NCBI RefSeq assembly: GCF_002929535.1
Contig: NZ_PJJO01000052.1
Location: 1 to 64,000 of the forward strand
Source of the DNA: Cryobacterium sp. Y11
GTDB lineage: Bacteria; Actinomycetota; Actinomycetes; Actinomycetales; Microbacteriaceae
Length of the DNA stretch: 64,000 bases
Reading direction: 5' to 3'
Shown in pieces: positions 34,099 through 42,706 of this stretch. The stretch's first letter is position 1. Each line of letters begins with the position of its first letter. Position numbers and translations under genes: made by a program. The notes beneath the pieces were generated by a model. That model saw only the letters and a list, made by a program, of their open reading frames with translations, did not search any database and had not been told where the DNA came from.

Positions 34099-35307
34099 CT
34101 AGGAGACCTGCACCTGGATGGGCTCGGTGTCTGGGATGGGGCTAAGGTCGCGGCCGCGCAGGTCGGGGTGCCAGCGACGCCCGACTGCCGGAATGATGCA
34201 GCCGAGGGCGGCGAAGCCGGCGGCGACATAGATCGCCGAGACCGGCCCGGAGTGGTCGATCGAGAACCCGGCGATGGCTGAGCCGAGGGCTGCGCCGATC
34301 AGCTGGCCGGTACCGACCCAGCCGTAGGCCTCGGCGGTGTCGCTGAACTTAACGCTCGCCGAAACGATGCCGAACAACACCGCGAAGGCTGGCGCGATGC
34401 CGAGACCGGCAAGCAAAAGGGCGAATGAGAGCCACCAGAAGGTGAGCCAAACGCTCGCCAGCGCCAGTCCGATCGTGACGATGAGCATGCGCGCGGCGAG
34501 GGCCCACGGGCCGATCGGGGCGTGACCGAGCGCGAGGCCGCCGATGAGTGAGCCGATCGCGAAGATGCCGAGTACCCAGCCGGCGTCGGCACTGCCATGG
34601 CCGAATACCGCGACAACGCCGGCTTCGACTGAAGCGCAGGCCGCGACGAGCATGAAGCCGACCACCGTGCTGAGCAGCACCTCGGGCTTCTTGAGCACGA
34701 CGCCGAGCTTGCGGCGGCTGCGCGGGATGCGCACCCGGCCGACCTCGGGCAAGGAGACGAACCAGATTCCACCAGCGACCAGAAAGAACACGGCGAGCAG
34801 GATGCCAGCGATCGTCGATACCTGCAGTGCGACGAAGGTCGCGATGACGGGGCCGAGCACCCAGATGATTTCCTGCGCGGAGGCATCCAGTGAAAACAGC
34901 GGAGTGAGCTGGCGGGAGTTGACGATCTTGGGGTAAATCGTGCGCACGGCCGGTTGGATCGGCGGCGTGGAGAGGCCGGCGACAAATCCAATGAGCATGA
35001 GGCTCACGACCGACAGTGGAACTAGAGCCATAACAATGATCGAGACCGCGCAAATGAACATTGTGGCGATGATGACCGGGCGCATGCCGAGTCGGCCCAT
35101 CAGGCGGCTGGTGAGCGGCCCGGCGATGGCCTGTCCGATGCTCATTGCGCCAAGAACGAGTCCGGCAGCACCGTAGGAGTTGAAAATCTGCTCAATGTGA
35201 ATGAGGAAGGCGAGCGACAGCATTCCGAACGGAAAACGAGCCGTCAGCTGCGCGCCAATCAGGCGGGATACGCCCGGTGTACGCAGGAGACTCCAGTAAC
35301 TTTTCAC
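34099..35307 (-). CDS. MFS transporter
   Basis: 402 aa with about 12 membrane helices in two halves. The loop between helices 2 and 3 is GPLTSRLMGRLGMRPVII, the usual G-x-x-x-D/R-x-x-G-R-R/K position. The central loop LPEVGRVRIPRSRRKLG separates the halves. GTG start at 35307 is assigned from the reading frame. It is divergent from the siderophore-utilisation operon by about 135 bp, so iron-linked export (for instance of a siderophore) is possible; nothing in the sequence proves the substrate. Confidence 0.85.
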   Translation of the reverse strand: MKSYWSLLRTPGVSRLIGAQLTARFPFGMLSLAFLIHIEQIFNSYGAAGLVLGAMSIGQAIAGPLTSRLMGRLGMRPVIIATMFICAVSIIVMALVPLSVVSLMLIGFVAGLSTPPIQPAVRTIYPKIVNSRQLTPLFSLDASAQEIIWVLGPVIATFVALQVSTIAGILLAVFFLVAGGIWFVSLPEVGRVRIPRSRRKLGVVLKKPEVLLSTVVGFMLVAACASVEAGVVAVFGHGSADAGWVLGIFAIGSLIGGLALGHAPIGPWALAARMLIVTIGLALASVWLTFWWLSFALLLAGLGIAPAFAVLFGIVSASVKFSDTAEAYGWVGTGQLIGAALGSAIAGFSIDHSGPVSAIYVAAGFAALGCIIPAVGRRWHPDLRGRDLSPIPDTEPIQVQVS

Positions 35308-35430
35308 AATGAATTCAGTCTACGGCTGGCCGGTCGAAATCTCGGGCCGGGCCCCTGCCGCGGGCGGCGATGCCGACTGAGGAGTTGGCGGAGTAATCCG
35401 ACGGCTGGACGATCAGCAGCTTAGGCATGC

Positions 35431-35436
35431 CATACT
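35431..35436 (+). promoter_or_regulatory. -10 element of the siderophore-utilisation operon
   Basis: CATACT with 6 bases to ATG 35443, as at the two-component operon. Indicates a leaderless transcript starting at the ATG. Confidence 0.5.
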
Positions 35437-35454
35437 AAGGTAATGCTTACCTTA
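35436..35454. promoter_or_regulatory. DtxR/IdeR iron box 1
   Basis: TAAGGTAATGCTTACCTTA: arms TAAGGTAA/TTACCTTA are a perfect palindrome with a 3-base centre, 19 bp in all, the geometry of DtxR boxes. It covers the end of the -10 and the likely transcription start, so holo-repressor would block initiation. It may also act on the divergent MFS gene. Confidence 0.85.
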
Positions 35455-36495
35455 CCGATGGAGACCGGCCCCGGTGTCACGGCGGTTGCTGACCGTCCGG
35501 CCTATCGCCCCTATCGGGCCACGGTGGTGGGAATCCGTTCTTTGAGTGAACACTTCACCCGGGTGACGTTCTTCGGTGAACAGTTCGATACGTTCGGCAC
35601 CGCGGGGCTCGACCAGCGGATCAAAATTGTGTTTCCGCTGCCCGGGCGTGGCCTGTCCGACATCGGTGCCAACGATGACAGCACCATCGCAGACGGAACC
35701 TGGTATGCCCGCTGGCGCGCGCTGCCGGGCGTCGACCGAAACCCGTTTCGCACCTACACGATTCGCGCGGTGCGCCCCGAACTGCGCGAGATCGACGTGG
35801 ACTTCGTCAGTCACACCGGTCACGGTCTCCTCGGCCCGGCCGCGCGCTGGCTGCACACAGCGACCGTGGGCGTAGACGTTCTCATCGTCGGCCCCGATGA
35901 GCGCAGCTCCGGCCGGGCGATCGGCCTTGACTGGCATCCTGCCCACGCGACCGAACTGCTGCTGGCCGGCGACGAGACCGCAACCCCCGCCATCTGCAGC
36001 ATTCTTGAGAGCCTGCCAGCCGGTCGTCGTGCGCGTGCCTTCATCGAGATGCCCACCGAAGCGGATGCTCTGCCCCTCGTTCTGCCGACCGGTTGCGAGG
36101 TCACGTGGCTGGCCCGCGAGGGGGCCGAGCGCGGCGAACGGCTTGACGCCGCGGTGCGCGGCTGGGTCGCCGACAACGCGGCACTGGTCGAGGCGGCCCT
36201 CGTTGATGCGGTGCTGGTCGAAGCCGCGCCAGGGGGATCGGCGCGGAGCCCTGCGGCGCGGGCGCAGGGCCCCGCGGCGCGGGCGCCTCAACCGCTCGTC
36301 GAGGTCGACGTGGACTGCGAACTCCTCTGGGAATCGCCGAACGACGAGAACGGAACCGGGTTTTACGCCTGGCTCGCCGGCGAATCGCGCATGATCAAGT
36401 TGCTCAGGCGTTTTCTGGTGAGCGAGACCGGCATTGACCGCTCGCGGGTGGCTTTCATGGGGTACTGGCGGCTCGGCCGGTCCGAAGCTCAGTGA
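35443..36495 (+). CDS. siderophore-interacting protein (ferric-siderophore reductase type)
   Basis: 350 aa, SIP family: a ferredoxin-reductase-like FAD domain with the motif NPFRTYTIRAVRPELREIDVDFVSHT (RxYTxR plus the following strand), then a NAD-binding half and the C-terminal FYAWLAGESRMIKLLRRFLVSETGIDRSRVAFMGYWRLG. It releases iron from imported ferric siderophores in the cytoplasm. There is an Ala/Pro-rich insertion near residues 262-286. The leaderless ATG 35443 overlaps the iron box; ATG 35458 is the alternative. Stop overlaps the first permease gene by 4 bases. Confidence 0.93.
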   Translation: MLTLPMETGPGVTAVADRPAYRPYRATVVGIRSLSEHFTRVTFFGEQFDTFGTAGLDQRIKIVFPLPGRGLSDIGANDDSTIADGTWYARWRALPGVDRNPFRTYTIRAVRPELREIDVDFVSHTGHGLLGPAARWLHTATVGVDVLIVGPDERSSGRAIGLDWHPAHATELLLAGDETATPAICSILESLPAGRRARAFIEMPTEADALPLVLPTGCEVTWLAREGAERGERLDAAVRGWVADNAALVEAALVDAVLVEAAPGGSARSPAARAQGPAARAPQPLVEVDVDCELLWESPNDENGTGFYAWLAGESRMIKLLRRFLVSETGIDRSRVAFMGYWRLGRSEAQ

Positions 36496-37529
36496 CCCTG
36501 GTTCTGGAACGGCCAGCGGCAGCGCGAACCCGCCCGCGTCGGGTCGTTATCGGCTTCGCGGTCGCCGTCGCCCTGCTGGTGCTCAGCATTATCGCGTCGC
36601 TGGTCGTTGGCAGCCGGGAGATCGCCCTCGGCACGGTGTTCGACGCCCTGATCAATCCCGACCGCGCCCGGACGGACCACGCCGTCATTCTCGATCTGCG
36701 GATACCACGCACGGTCGTCGGTATGCTGGCCGGCCTCGCCCTCGGGCTGGCCGGGGCTCTGATGCAGGGCGTCACCCGCAACCCGCTCGCCGACCCCGGA
36801 TTGCTCGGCGTCAACGCTGGCGCCTCCCTGTTCGTCGTCGCCGGCATCGCCTGGTTCGGAGTGACGAGCTCGCTCGGTTACGTCTGGTTCGCTTTTGCGG
36901 GCGCGGCCGTTGCGGCGACGATCGTCTACCTGATCGGATCGCTGGGCCGTGAAGGCGCAACTCCGGTCAAGCTTGCCCTCGCCGGAACGGCGCTCACCGC
37001 GGCCTTCACCTCGCTCATCACGATCGTGCTGCTCGCCGACACTGGGGCCTTCGACCGCTACCGGTTTTGGGCCGCTGGTTCACTGGTTGCCCGCGACCTC
37101 GATGCCGCCCTACCGCTGGTGCCGTTCATTCTGGCGGGAGCGATTCTGGCCATCGTGGCCGCGCGCATGCTCAACGCGCTCGCGCTCGGCGACGACCTCG
37201 CCCGTGGACTCGGCCAAAACCTGATCACCGCCCGCATCATCTGCTTGGGCGCCATCGTGCTGCTATGCGGCTCAGCGACGGCGATGGCCGGCCCGATCGT
37301 GTTCGTCGGCCTCGCAGTGCCGCACATCGCCCGCTGGATCACCGGCCCCGACTACCGCCTCATCATCGCGTTCTCGGCGCTATTCGGGCCGACCCTGCTC
37401 GTGGCGGCGGACGTGCTCGGCCGAGTCATCGCCCGACCCGGCGAGATCGAGGCCGGCCTCGTCGTCGCCTTCCTCGGCGCGCCGGTTCTCATCGCCCTCG
37501 TGCGCCGCGTGAAACTGGCGGGCCTGTGA
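36492..37529 (+). CDS. iron-siderophore ABC permease (FecCD family), first
   Basis: 345 aa with about 9-10 membrane helices. Family blocks: LRIPRTVVGMLAGLALGLAGALMQGVTRNPLADPGLLGVNAGAS, ALAGTALTAAFTSL, RFWAAGSLVARD, GDDLARGLGQNL and AGPIVFVGLAVPHIARWITGPDYR. It forms half of the membrane pore with the next gene's product. Start overlaps the preceding stop (GTGA). Confidence 0.94.
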   Translation: MTLVLERPAAARTRPRRVVIGFAVAVALLVLSIIASLVVGSREIALGTVFDALINPDRARTDHAVILDLRIPRTVVGMLAGLALGLAGALMQGVTRNPLADPGLLGVNAGASLFVVAGIAWFGVTSSLGYVWFAFAGAAVAATIVYLIGSLGREGATPVKLALAGTALTAAFTSLITIVLLADTGAFDRYRFWAAGSLVARDLDAALPLVPFILAGAILAIVAARMLNALALGDDLARGLGQNLITARIICLGAIVLLCGSATAMAGPIVFVGLAVPHIARWITGPDYRLIIAFSALFGPTLLVAADVLGRVIARPGEIEAGLVVAFLGAPVLIALVRRVKLAGL

Positions 37530-38623
37530 TGGACACGACGATGCCGGCTGTAACCGACCGGCCGGCCGGGGCGGCAGCATCCGTTGTGAAAGTGGATGCT
37601 GCTGCGCTGGCTCACGCTCGGGCCGGACGGAACAGGCGTGAGCGTTACATCGTGCTCGGACTGATCGGGGCGCTCCTCACGGTTGCCGCGCTCAGTCTCG
37701 CAATCGGAGCGTACTCGCTCAGCGTGCCCGACCTGCTGCGCACGCTGGCCGGCCAGGGATCGGGCAGCGAGAACTTCATCGTGCTCTCGCTCCGCCTGCC
37801 CAGGCTGACCCTCGCCGTACTGGTCGGAGTGGCGTTCGCCATCTCCGGCGCGCTGTTTCAGACCGTGCTGCGCAATCCGCTCGCGAGCCCCGACATTATC
37901 GGAGTGACCGGGGGAGCGAGCGCTGCCGCCGTGTTCGGCATGCTCATTCTCGGCTTCGGAAGCCTGGGCACGTCGCTCGCCGCGTTTGCCGGGGCGATCA
38001 TCGTCGCCTGCGCCATCTACCTGCTGGCCTGGCGCAGCGGAGTGGTCGGCTACCGCTTCGTGCTGATTGGTGTCGGCGTCGCGTTCATGGTGCAGGGACT
38101 GCTCGGTTATCTGCTCTCGCGCGCCGAGCTGAATGACGCCCAGGGCGCTCTGCTCTGGCTGGTCGGCAGCGTCAGCGGTGCCCGCTGGCCGTCCATCGCG
38201 GTCGTGGCCGTCGTGCTGATCGTGTTGCTCCCGGTCATTCGCTTGGCTGACGGTCGCCTGCGCGCCCTGCAACTCGGTGACGACCTCGCCCGCAGCCTCG
38301 GCGTTGGCGCCGAACGTACCCGACTGGTGCTGCTGGTGATCGCGGTCGCCCTCACTGCGACGGCAACGGCGGCCGTCGGCCCGCTCGCCTTCGTGGCGTT
38401 CGTTGCAGCTCCCATCGCCCGACGCGCGCTCGGCACCGGCGGGGTCGCCCTGATTCCGACGGCGCTGGTGGGCGCGCTGATCACGACCGTGGCCGATTTC
38501 ACCGCCCAGCACCTGCTGCCCGGGCAACTCGAACTGCCCGCTGGCATCATCACGGGCGCGATCGGTGCCCCCTACCTGCTCTGGCTGCTCGCCACCAGCA
38601 ACACAACCGGAAAGGGCGCCTGA
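37529..38623 (+). CDS. iron-siderophore ABC permease (FecCD family), second
   Basis: 364 aa. It carries LRLPRLTLAVLVGVAFAISGALFQTVLRNPLASPDIIGVTGGASA, FVLIGVGVAFMVQGLLGYLLSRA, LLWLVGSVSGARW and LGDDLARSLGVGAERTR. This half lacks the late GL(I/V)xPHxxR block in standard form: VGPLAFVAFVAAPIARRALG takes its place. ATG 37529 overlaps the preceding TGA by one base. Partner of the first permease. Confidence 0.93.
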   Translation: MDTTMPAVTDRPAGAAASVVKVDAAALAHARAGRNRRERYIVLGLIGALLTVAALSLAIGAYSLSVPDLLRTLAGQGSGSENFIVLSLRLPRLTLAVLVGVAFAISGALFQTVLRNPLASPDIIGVTGGASAAAVFGMLILGFGSLGTSLAAFAGAIIVACAIYLLAWRSGVVGYRFVLIGVGVAFMVQGLLGYLLSRAELNDAQGALLWLVGSVSGARWPSIAVVAVVLIVLLPVIRLADGRLRALQLGDDLARSLGVGAERTRLVLLVIAVALTATATAAVGPLAFVAFVAAPIARRALGTGGVALIPTALVGALITTVADFTAQHLLPGQLELPAGIITGAIGAPYLLWLLATSNTTGKGA

Positions 38624-39618
38624 TGACCAACACGAATATCCTGCGCGCCGAGGGCCTCAGCCTCGGCTACGACCAGCGGCCCATCATCGACAACCTCGAC
38701 CTTGAGATCATTCCGGGCGCGATCACGGTCATCGTCGGCGCCAACGCCTCCGGCAAGTCCACCCTGCTCAAGGGCCTCGCGCGGCTGTTGAAGCCGGATG
38801 CCGGCCAGGTCACCCTGGGCGGGCGCAACATCGCCGCGGTGCCCGGCAAACAGGTCGCGACCGTCGTGGGGCTGCTGCCCCAGCAGCCCGTCGCCCCCGA
38901 CGGCATCACCGTGGCCGACCTGATCGGGCGCGGCCGTTACCCGCATCAGGGCTGGTTTCGGCAGTGGTCGAGCACCGACGATGAGATCGTTGCCGGTGCG
39001 ATGGCCGCCACCAACACCCACGAGCTCGCCGCTCGCCGCCTCGAAGACCTCTCCGGTGGGCAGCGCCAGCGAGTCTGGATTGCCATGGCGCTCGCGCAGA
39101 ATCCCGAGATTCTGCTGCTCGACGAACCGACCACGTTTCTCGATGTGACCCACCAAATCGAGGTGCTCGACCTGCTGCTCGAGCGCAACCGCGAGCGCGG
39201 CACGACGGTCGTGATGGTGCTGCACGATCTCAACCTCGCTGCTCGCTACGCGGACCACCTCGTCGTAATGCGCGCTGGACGCATCGTGGCGAACGGGGCG
39301 CCGGTCGAGACGCTCACCGCGGAGATCGTGCGGGACGCCTTCGACTTGGCGGCGCTGATCGTGCCCGATCCGGTCTGTGGTTCGCCCATGGTCGTGCCGA
39401 TCGGCCGGTTCCACGGGCGAGCGACGGGCGTTGAGTCGGCCGCGAACGCAGAACCCGATACTGCTGAGTCTGCGATCGCCGATTCGGCCACCGCGCCGGC
39501 CGCCCCAGCCGTGGCCGCACCGGTGCCGACCGCAGGGTCGGCCACACCGGCGGCGGCCACAGCCCGGCCAGCCCCGGTCACCGCGAGCCCCCGCACAAAG
39601 ATATTTAGGATAGGCTAA
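38623..39618 (+). CDS. iron-siderophore ABC transporter ATP-binding protein
   Basis: 331 aa, FecE/FepC type. Walker A GANASGKST, Q loop LLPQQPVAPDGITV, GRGRYPHQGWFRQWS, signature LSGGQRQRVWIAMALAQ, Walker B ILLLDEPTTFLD and H loop VLHDLNLAARYAD are intact. The ATPase domain ends near residue 260. A tail of about 65 residues, mainly Ala/Pro/Thr/Ser, is unusual for the family. The last codons overlap DtxR box 2 (39605-39623). TGATG coupling with the permease. Confidence 0.94.
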   Translation: MTNTNILRAEGLSLGYDQRPIIDNLDLEIIPGAITVIVGANASGKSTLLKGLARLLKPDAGQVTLGGRNIAAVPGKQVATVVGLLPQQPVAPDGITVADLIGRGRYPHQGWFRQWSSTDDEIVAGAMAATNTHELAARRLEDLSGGQRQRVWIAMALAQNPEILLLDEPTTFLDVTHQIEVLDLLLERNRERGTTVVMVLHDLNLAARYADHLVVMRAGRIVANGAPVETLTAEIVRDAFDLAALIVPDPVCGSPMVVPIGRFHGRATGVESAANAEPDTAESAIADSATAPAAPAVAAPVPTAGSATPAAATARPAPVTASPRTKIFRIG

Positions 39619-39623
39619 CCTAA
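39605..39623. promoter_or_regulatory. DtxR/IdeR iron box 2
   Basis: TTAGGATAGGCTAACCTAA matches the DtxR consensus TTAGGTTAGGCTAACCTAA at 18 of 19 positions. It lies 44 bp before the substrate-binding-protein gene and over the stop codon of the ATPase gene, giving the binding protein its own iron-controlled promoter. Confidence 0.92.
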
Positions 39624-39666
39624 CTATGTGGGCGGCAACGCTCGCGCCTAACGAACTGGAGATTTC

Positions 39667-40674
39667 GTGTCCCGACGCCTGACCGTCTCGCTCGCCGCCG
39701 TCGCGAGCATCCTCGCTCTGACCCTCAGCGGTTGCACGGCCGCCGCCGACGACGCGGCTGACCCTGCGGCCGGCGCCGCAGCATCCGGCAGTTTTCCCGT
39801 CACGATCGAGCACGCCTTCGGCGAAACCACGATCGACAAGCAGCCGACGCGGGTCGTGACCTGGGGCTGGGGCAGCGCCGACGATGCGATCGCGCTGGGC
39901 GTGATTCCGGTGGCCATGCCGTTCCAGAGCTACGCCGGCGACGAGAACGGCGTGCTGCCATGGATCAACGAGGCTCTCGAGAATACAGAGATGCCTCTCG
40001 TATTACCCGACACCCAGGAGCCGCCCTATGAGGACATCGCCGCAGCAGCCCCCGACGTGATTCTCGCCGCCTACTCCGGCATCACCGAACCGGAATACGA
40101 GCTGCTCAGCCAGATCGCTCCCGTCGTCGCCTATCCGGGCGACGCCTGGGCCACCCCGTGGCGCGACCTGATCGAGATCACCGGCACCGCACTCGGCAAG
40201 ACCGACGAGGCGAGCGCTTTGCTGGCATCGATCGATACCGAGATTGCCGAGCAGGCCGCGGCGCACCCCGAGTTCGCCGGTAAGACCATCGCCCTCACGA
40301 GTGCCGGCGCCGCGACCTTCTACGTCTATAAGAAGGAGGACCCGCGCGTCGACTTCACCCTTGACCTCGGCTTCGTCAGCGCGCCAGCGGTCGACGAACT
40401 CGCGACCGATGAGGCGAGCTTCTACTACACGCTCAGCTTCGAGCAGCTCGACCAGCTGGACAGCGATCTGCTGGTGAACTTTGGCACCACCCAGGAAGAA
40501 TCCGACGCGTTCCTTAATGCCAGCTACGCCCAGGCCATGCCGCAGGTGCAGTCCGGCGCGGTCGCCTCCCCGGTCGGAGCGGCATTCATTAGCGCGGTCT
40601 CCCCGCCTACTGGGCTCTCGCTGTCCTGGGGCCTCGACGACTACGTCTCCCTACTCGCGGCCGCGGTTAAGTAG
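39667..40674 (+). CDS. iron-siderophore-binding lipoprotein
   Basis: 335 aa, FecB/FepB-type periplasmic-binding fold. The signal ends LTLSGC, a lipobox. TIEHAFGETTIDKQPTRVVTWGWGSADDAIALGVIPVAMPF is the typical opening, with AAAPDVILAAYSGIT in the first lobe and YKKEDPRVDFTLDLGFVSAPAVDEL later. GTG 39667 has GGAG upstream. It captures ferric siderophore outside and hands it to the permease pair upstream. Its separate iron box and last position fit higher or independent expression of the binding protein. Confidence 0.94.
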   Translation: MSRRLTVSLAAVASILALTLSGCTAAADDAADPAAGAAASGSFPVTIEHAFGETTIDKQPTRVVTWGWGSADDAIALGVIPVAMPFQSYAGDENGVLPWINEALENTEMPLVLPDTQEPPYEDIAAAAPDVILAAYSGITEPEYELLSQIAPVVAYPGDAWATPWRDLIEITGTALGKTDEASALLASIDTEIAEQAAAHPEFAGKTIALTSAGAATFYVYKKEDPRVDFTLDLGFVSAPAVDELATDEASFYYTLSFEQLDQLDSDLLVNFGTTQEESDAFLNASYAQAMPQVQSGAVASPVGAAFISAVSPPTGLSLSWGLDDYVSLLAAAVK

Positions 40675-40687
40675 TCACGCCTTGCGA

Positions 40688-40728
40688 AACGGATGCAGCG
40701 TAAGCCCGCCGGACGCGCCGCATCCGTT
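40688..40728. terminator. inverted CGGATGC-motif pair after the siderophore operon
   Basis: AACGGATGC (40688-40696) and GCATCCGTT (40720-40728), 9-bp perfect arms with a 23-base loop, 14 bp after the stop codon. No U tract. It overlaps the start of the cysteine-synthase remnant. Confidence 0.55.
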
Positions 40729-41071
40729 CTGCGCGTGCTCGCCGCCGACCTGCCCGTGCTGGTCAAGCTCGAAGGTCGCAATCTCGCTGGTTCAGCCAAG
40801 GATAGGGTCGCCTTCAATATCACTGACCAGGGCGAAGCCAGCGGCGCACTGGCCCCCGGCGCGACGATCGTCGAATCGTCCTCGGGTAACACCGGAAACA
40901 GACTCACCCTGGTGGGCCGGCTCACCGGGCATCCCGTCGTGATCGTGCACACCGACCAAATCTCGGCTAAAAAAACTCGCGCTGCACGCACTGTGGGCGC
41001 AAAATCTGCCTTCGACCGCGCTCGTCGACCAAGCCGTGCAGCTGCTCTGCGCTTCCGAGCCCGCTGCTTAG
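40693..41071 (+). pseudogene. PLP-dependent cysteine synthase-like gene, truncated
   Basis: The frame from 40693 gives LPVLVKLEGRNLAGSAKDRVAFN, ALAPGATIVESSSGNTGNRLTLVGRLTGHPVVIVHTDQIS. These are the PLP-lysine region (GSAKDR) and phosphate-binding SSGNTG of the cysteine synthase/SbnA-like family. After ISAKK the frame is lost at a run of seven A (40969-40975); the +1 or -1 frame reads KKLALHALWAQ and stops at 41069-41071. About 200 residues expected at the C-terminus are missing, and the next gene lies antisense. It is a decayed copy. Its place after siderophore genes recalls SbnA-type siderophore precursor enzymes, but this is speculative. Confidence 0.75.
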
Positions 41072-41105
41072 TCTGTATATTCCACAATCGGTATGTGCAG
41101 GACTG

Positions 41106-41630
41106 TCAGCTCAAGGTCTCGTCCGCGTCGCCGACCGACTCGACCCGCTTGCGAAACTCCAGATACCCGATCGACTCCCAGTCACCGTCGAGGTCGAACT
41201 GCGGCTCGTAGCCTAGTGCGCTGTACAGCGCAACGGCCTCCGGCTGCCGCGACCCCGTGGTGAGAATGATCGAGTGGATGCCGCGCCGCGCCGCCTCCGC
41301 TTCAAGCTCGGCCATCACCAGCCGTGCCAGCCCGCGGCGGCGATGCGCCGAGTGCGTCCAGACCCGCTTGATCTCGACCGTGCCAGCGTCGTTCGCCCGC
41401 ATAAACGCGCCGCCGGCGATCGCCTGACCGTTGTGCACCAGCAACAGAAACGTGCCGCCCTCGATCGGCTGAAAGCGACTGGCCGGATAGCGGCTGAGCT
41501 CAACCGACGACGGAATTCCCTCGGTCAGGCCGTAGCGCTCGTCGTACTCCCGCGAGAGTTCGGCTACGAGGGGAGCGGCGAGTGGATCGTTGGGCGAGGT
41601 GTACAGAATGTTCGGAGCTACGGTAGGCAC
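41106..41630 (-). CDS. GNAT-family N-acetyltransferase
   Basis: 174 aa. The acetyl-CoA site is HSAHRRRGLARLVMAELEAEAARRG (R-x-x-G-x-A loop), preceded by AIAGGAFMRANDAGTVEIKRVWT and followed by LTTGSRQPEAVALYSALGYEP. Start GTG 41630. Convergent with the cysteine-synthase remnant. The substrate is unknown. Confidence 0.9.
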   Translation of the reverse strand: MPTVAPNILYTSPNDPLAAPLVAELSREYDERYGLTEGIPSSVELSRYPASRFQPIEGGTFLLLVHNGQAIAGGAFMRANDAGTVEIKRVWTHSAHRRRGLARLVMAELEAEAARRGIHSIILTTGSRQPEAVALYSALGYEPQFDLDGDWESIGYLEFRKRVESVGDADETLS

Positions 41631-41791
41631 TCCTTAACGATAGATCCGCAGCATCCGCTCGGCAAAAGCAGGGCACGGGTTTCCGTCTCGACTTCGGCGC
41701 GCGCCGGGTGCATTAGGCTCGATAGGTCTTACCCGCGTGTGGGGTTCACTGGCGAACCCCGCACTTTCGACCAAATCAAGAAGGAAGTGCC

Positions 41792-42685
41792 ATGCGCGCA
41801 CGCTACATTGTTCCGGCTTTCGCGGCCGCCGCCGTTCTGTTGCTCACGGGCTGTGTCGACAACTCAAATCCGGCCGCCACGACGCCCATCGACGCCGGCA
41901 CCACCATTGAAGCGGATGCCGCCGCCGTCGCGCTGCTCCCCGCCGATATCAAGAGCGCCGGCGTGCTCATCATTGGCACCGACGCGGCGTACCCGCCAAA
42001 CGAGTACAAGGACGAGGCTGGCGCGCCGATTGGCTGGGGCATTGAGCTCGCCAACGGTATCGCCGCCAAGCTCGGTCTCACCACCGAGTACCAGATCGCG
42101 TCGTTTGACACCATCATTCCGAGCATCACCGGTGGCACCGTCGACATTGGCGAATCCTCTTTCACCGATAACCTCGAGCGCGAGAAACAGGTTGACTTCG
42201 TCAACTACTACAACGCCGGAATTCTTTGGGCCGCGCCCGTTGGCAGCACAGTCGACCCCGACAACGCTTGTGGCCTGACCGTCGCCGTGCAGGACAACAC
42301 CGTTCAAGACACCGACGAGTTGCCCGCCAAGAGCGCGGCCTGCGTCGCGGCCGGTCTCGAGAAGATCGATGCTCTGCCCTACCCTTCGCAGGACGAGGCG
42401 ACCAACGCGGTCATTCTCGGCAAGGCCGACGCGCTCAGCGCCGACTCCCCGGTCACCCTGTACGCCATCTCCAAGACTGACGGCAAGCTGGCGCCCGTCG
42501 GCGAAAGCTTCGACACGGCACCTTACGGCATCACGGTCAACAAGGGTTCAGAACTAACCAAGGCCGTGCAGGCTGCCCTGCAGTCCATGGTTGACGACGG
42601 CTCCTATGGCAAAATCCTCGATGCCTGGGGTGTCACCGAAGGTGGCATCGACACCATCACCATCAACGTCGCCGCCAACGGCTAG
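41792..42685 (+). CDS. ABC transporter substrate-binding lipoprotein, polar amino-acid type (second system)
   Basis: 297 aa. Signal and lipobox LLLTGC; family 3 binding domain with GVLIIGTDAAYPPNEYKDEAG, IGWGIELANGIAAKLG, FDTIIPSITGGTVDIGESSFTD and DEATNAVILGKADALSADSP. It has the same layout as the protein at 14775, including the Cys pair. AAGGA precedes ATG. Operon with the permease and ATPase that follow. No catabolic genes flank it, so the ligand is unknown. Confidence 0.93.
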   Translation: MRARYIVPAFAAAAVLLLTGCVDNSNPAATTPIDAGTTIEADAAAVALLPADIKSAGVLIIGTDAAYPPNEYKDEAGAPIGWGIELANGIAAKLGLTTEYQIASFDTIIPSITGGTVDIGESSFTDNLEREKQVDFVNYYNAGILWAAPVGSTVDPDNACGLTVAVQDNTVQDTDELPAKSAACVAAGLEKIDALPYPSQDEATNAVILGKADALSADSPVTLYAISKTDGKLAPVGESFDTAPYGITVNKGSELTKAVQAALQSMVDDGSYGKILDAWGVTEGGIDTITINVAANG

Positions 42686-42706
42686 AGAGAGTAAGCGACC
42701 CACATC

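Noticed and set aside
37576..37600. Inverted GCAGCATCC/GGATGCTGC pair as a terminator
   Set aside because: It lies inside the coding start of the second siderophore permease, so it is two coding copies of the motif rather than a terminator.
40969..40975. Programmed frameshift at the seven-A run
   Set aside because: The alternate frame stops within about 100 bases and does not restore the rest of the cysteine synthase, so decay is the simpler reading.
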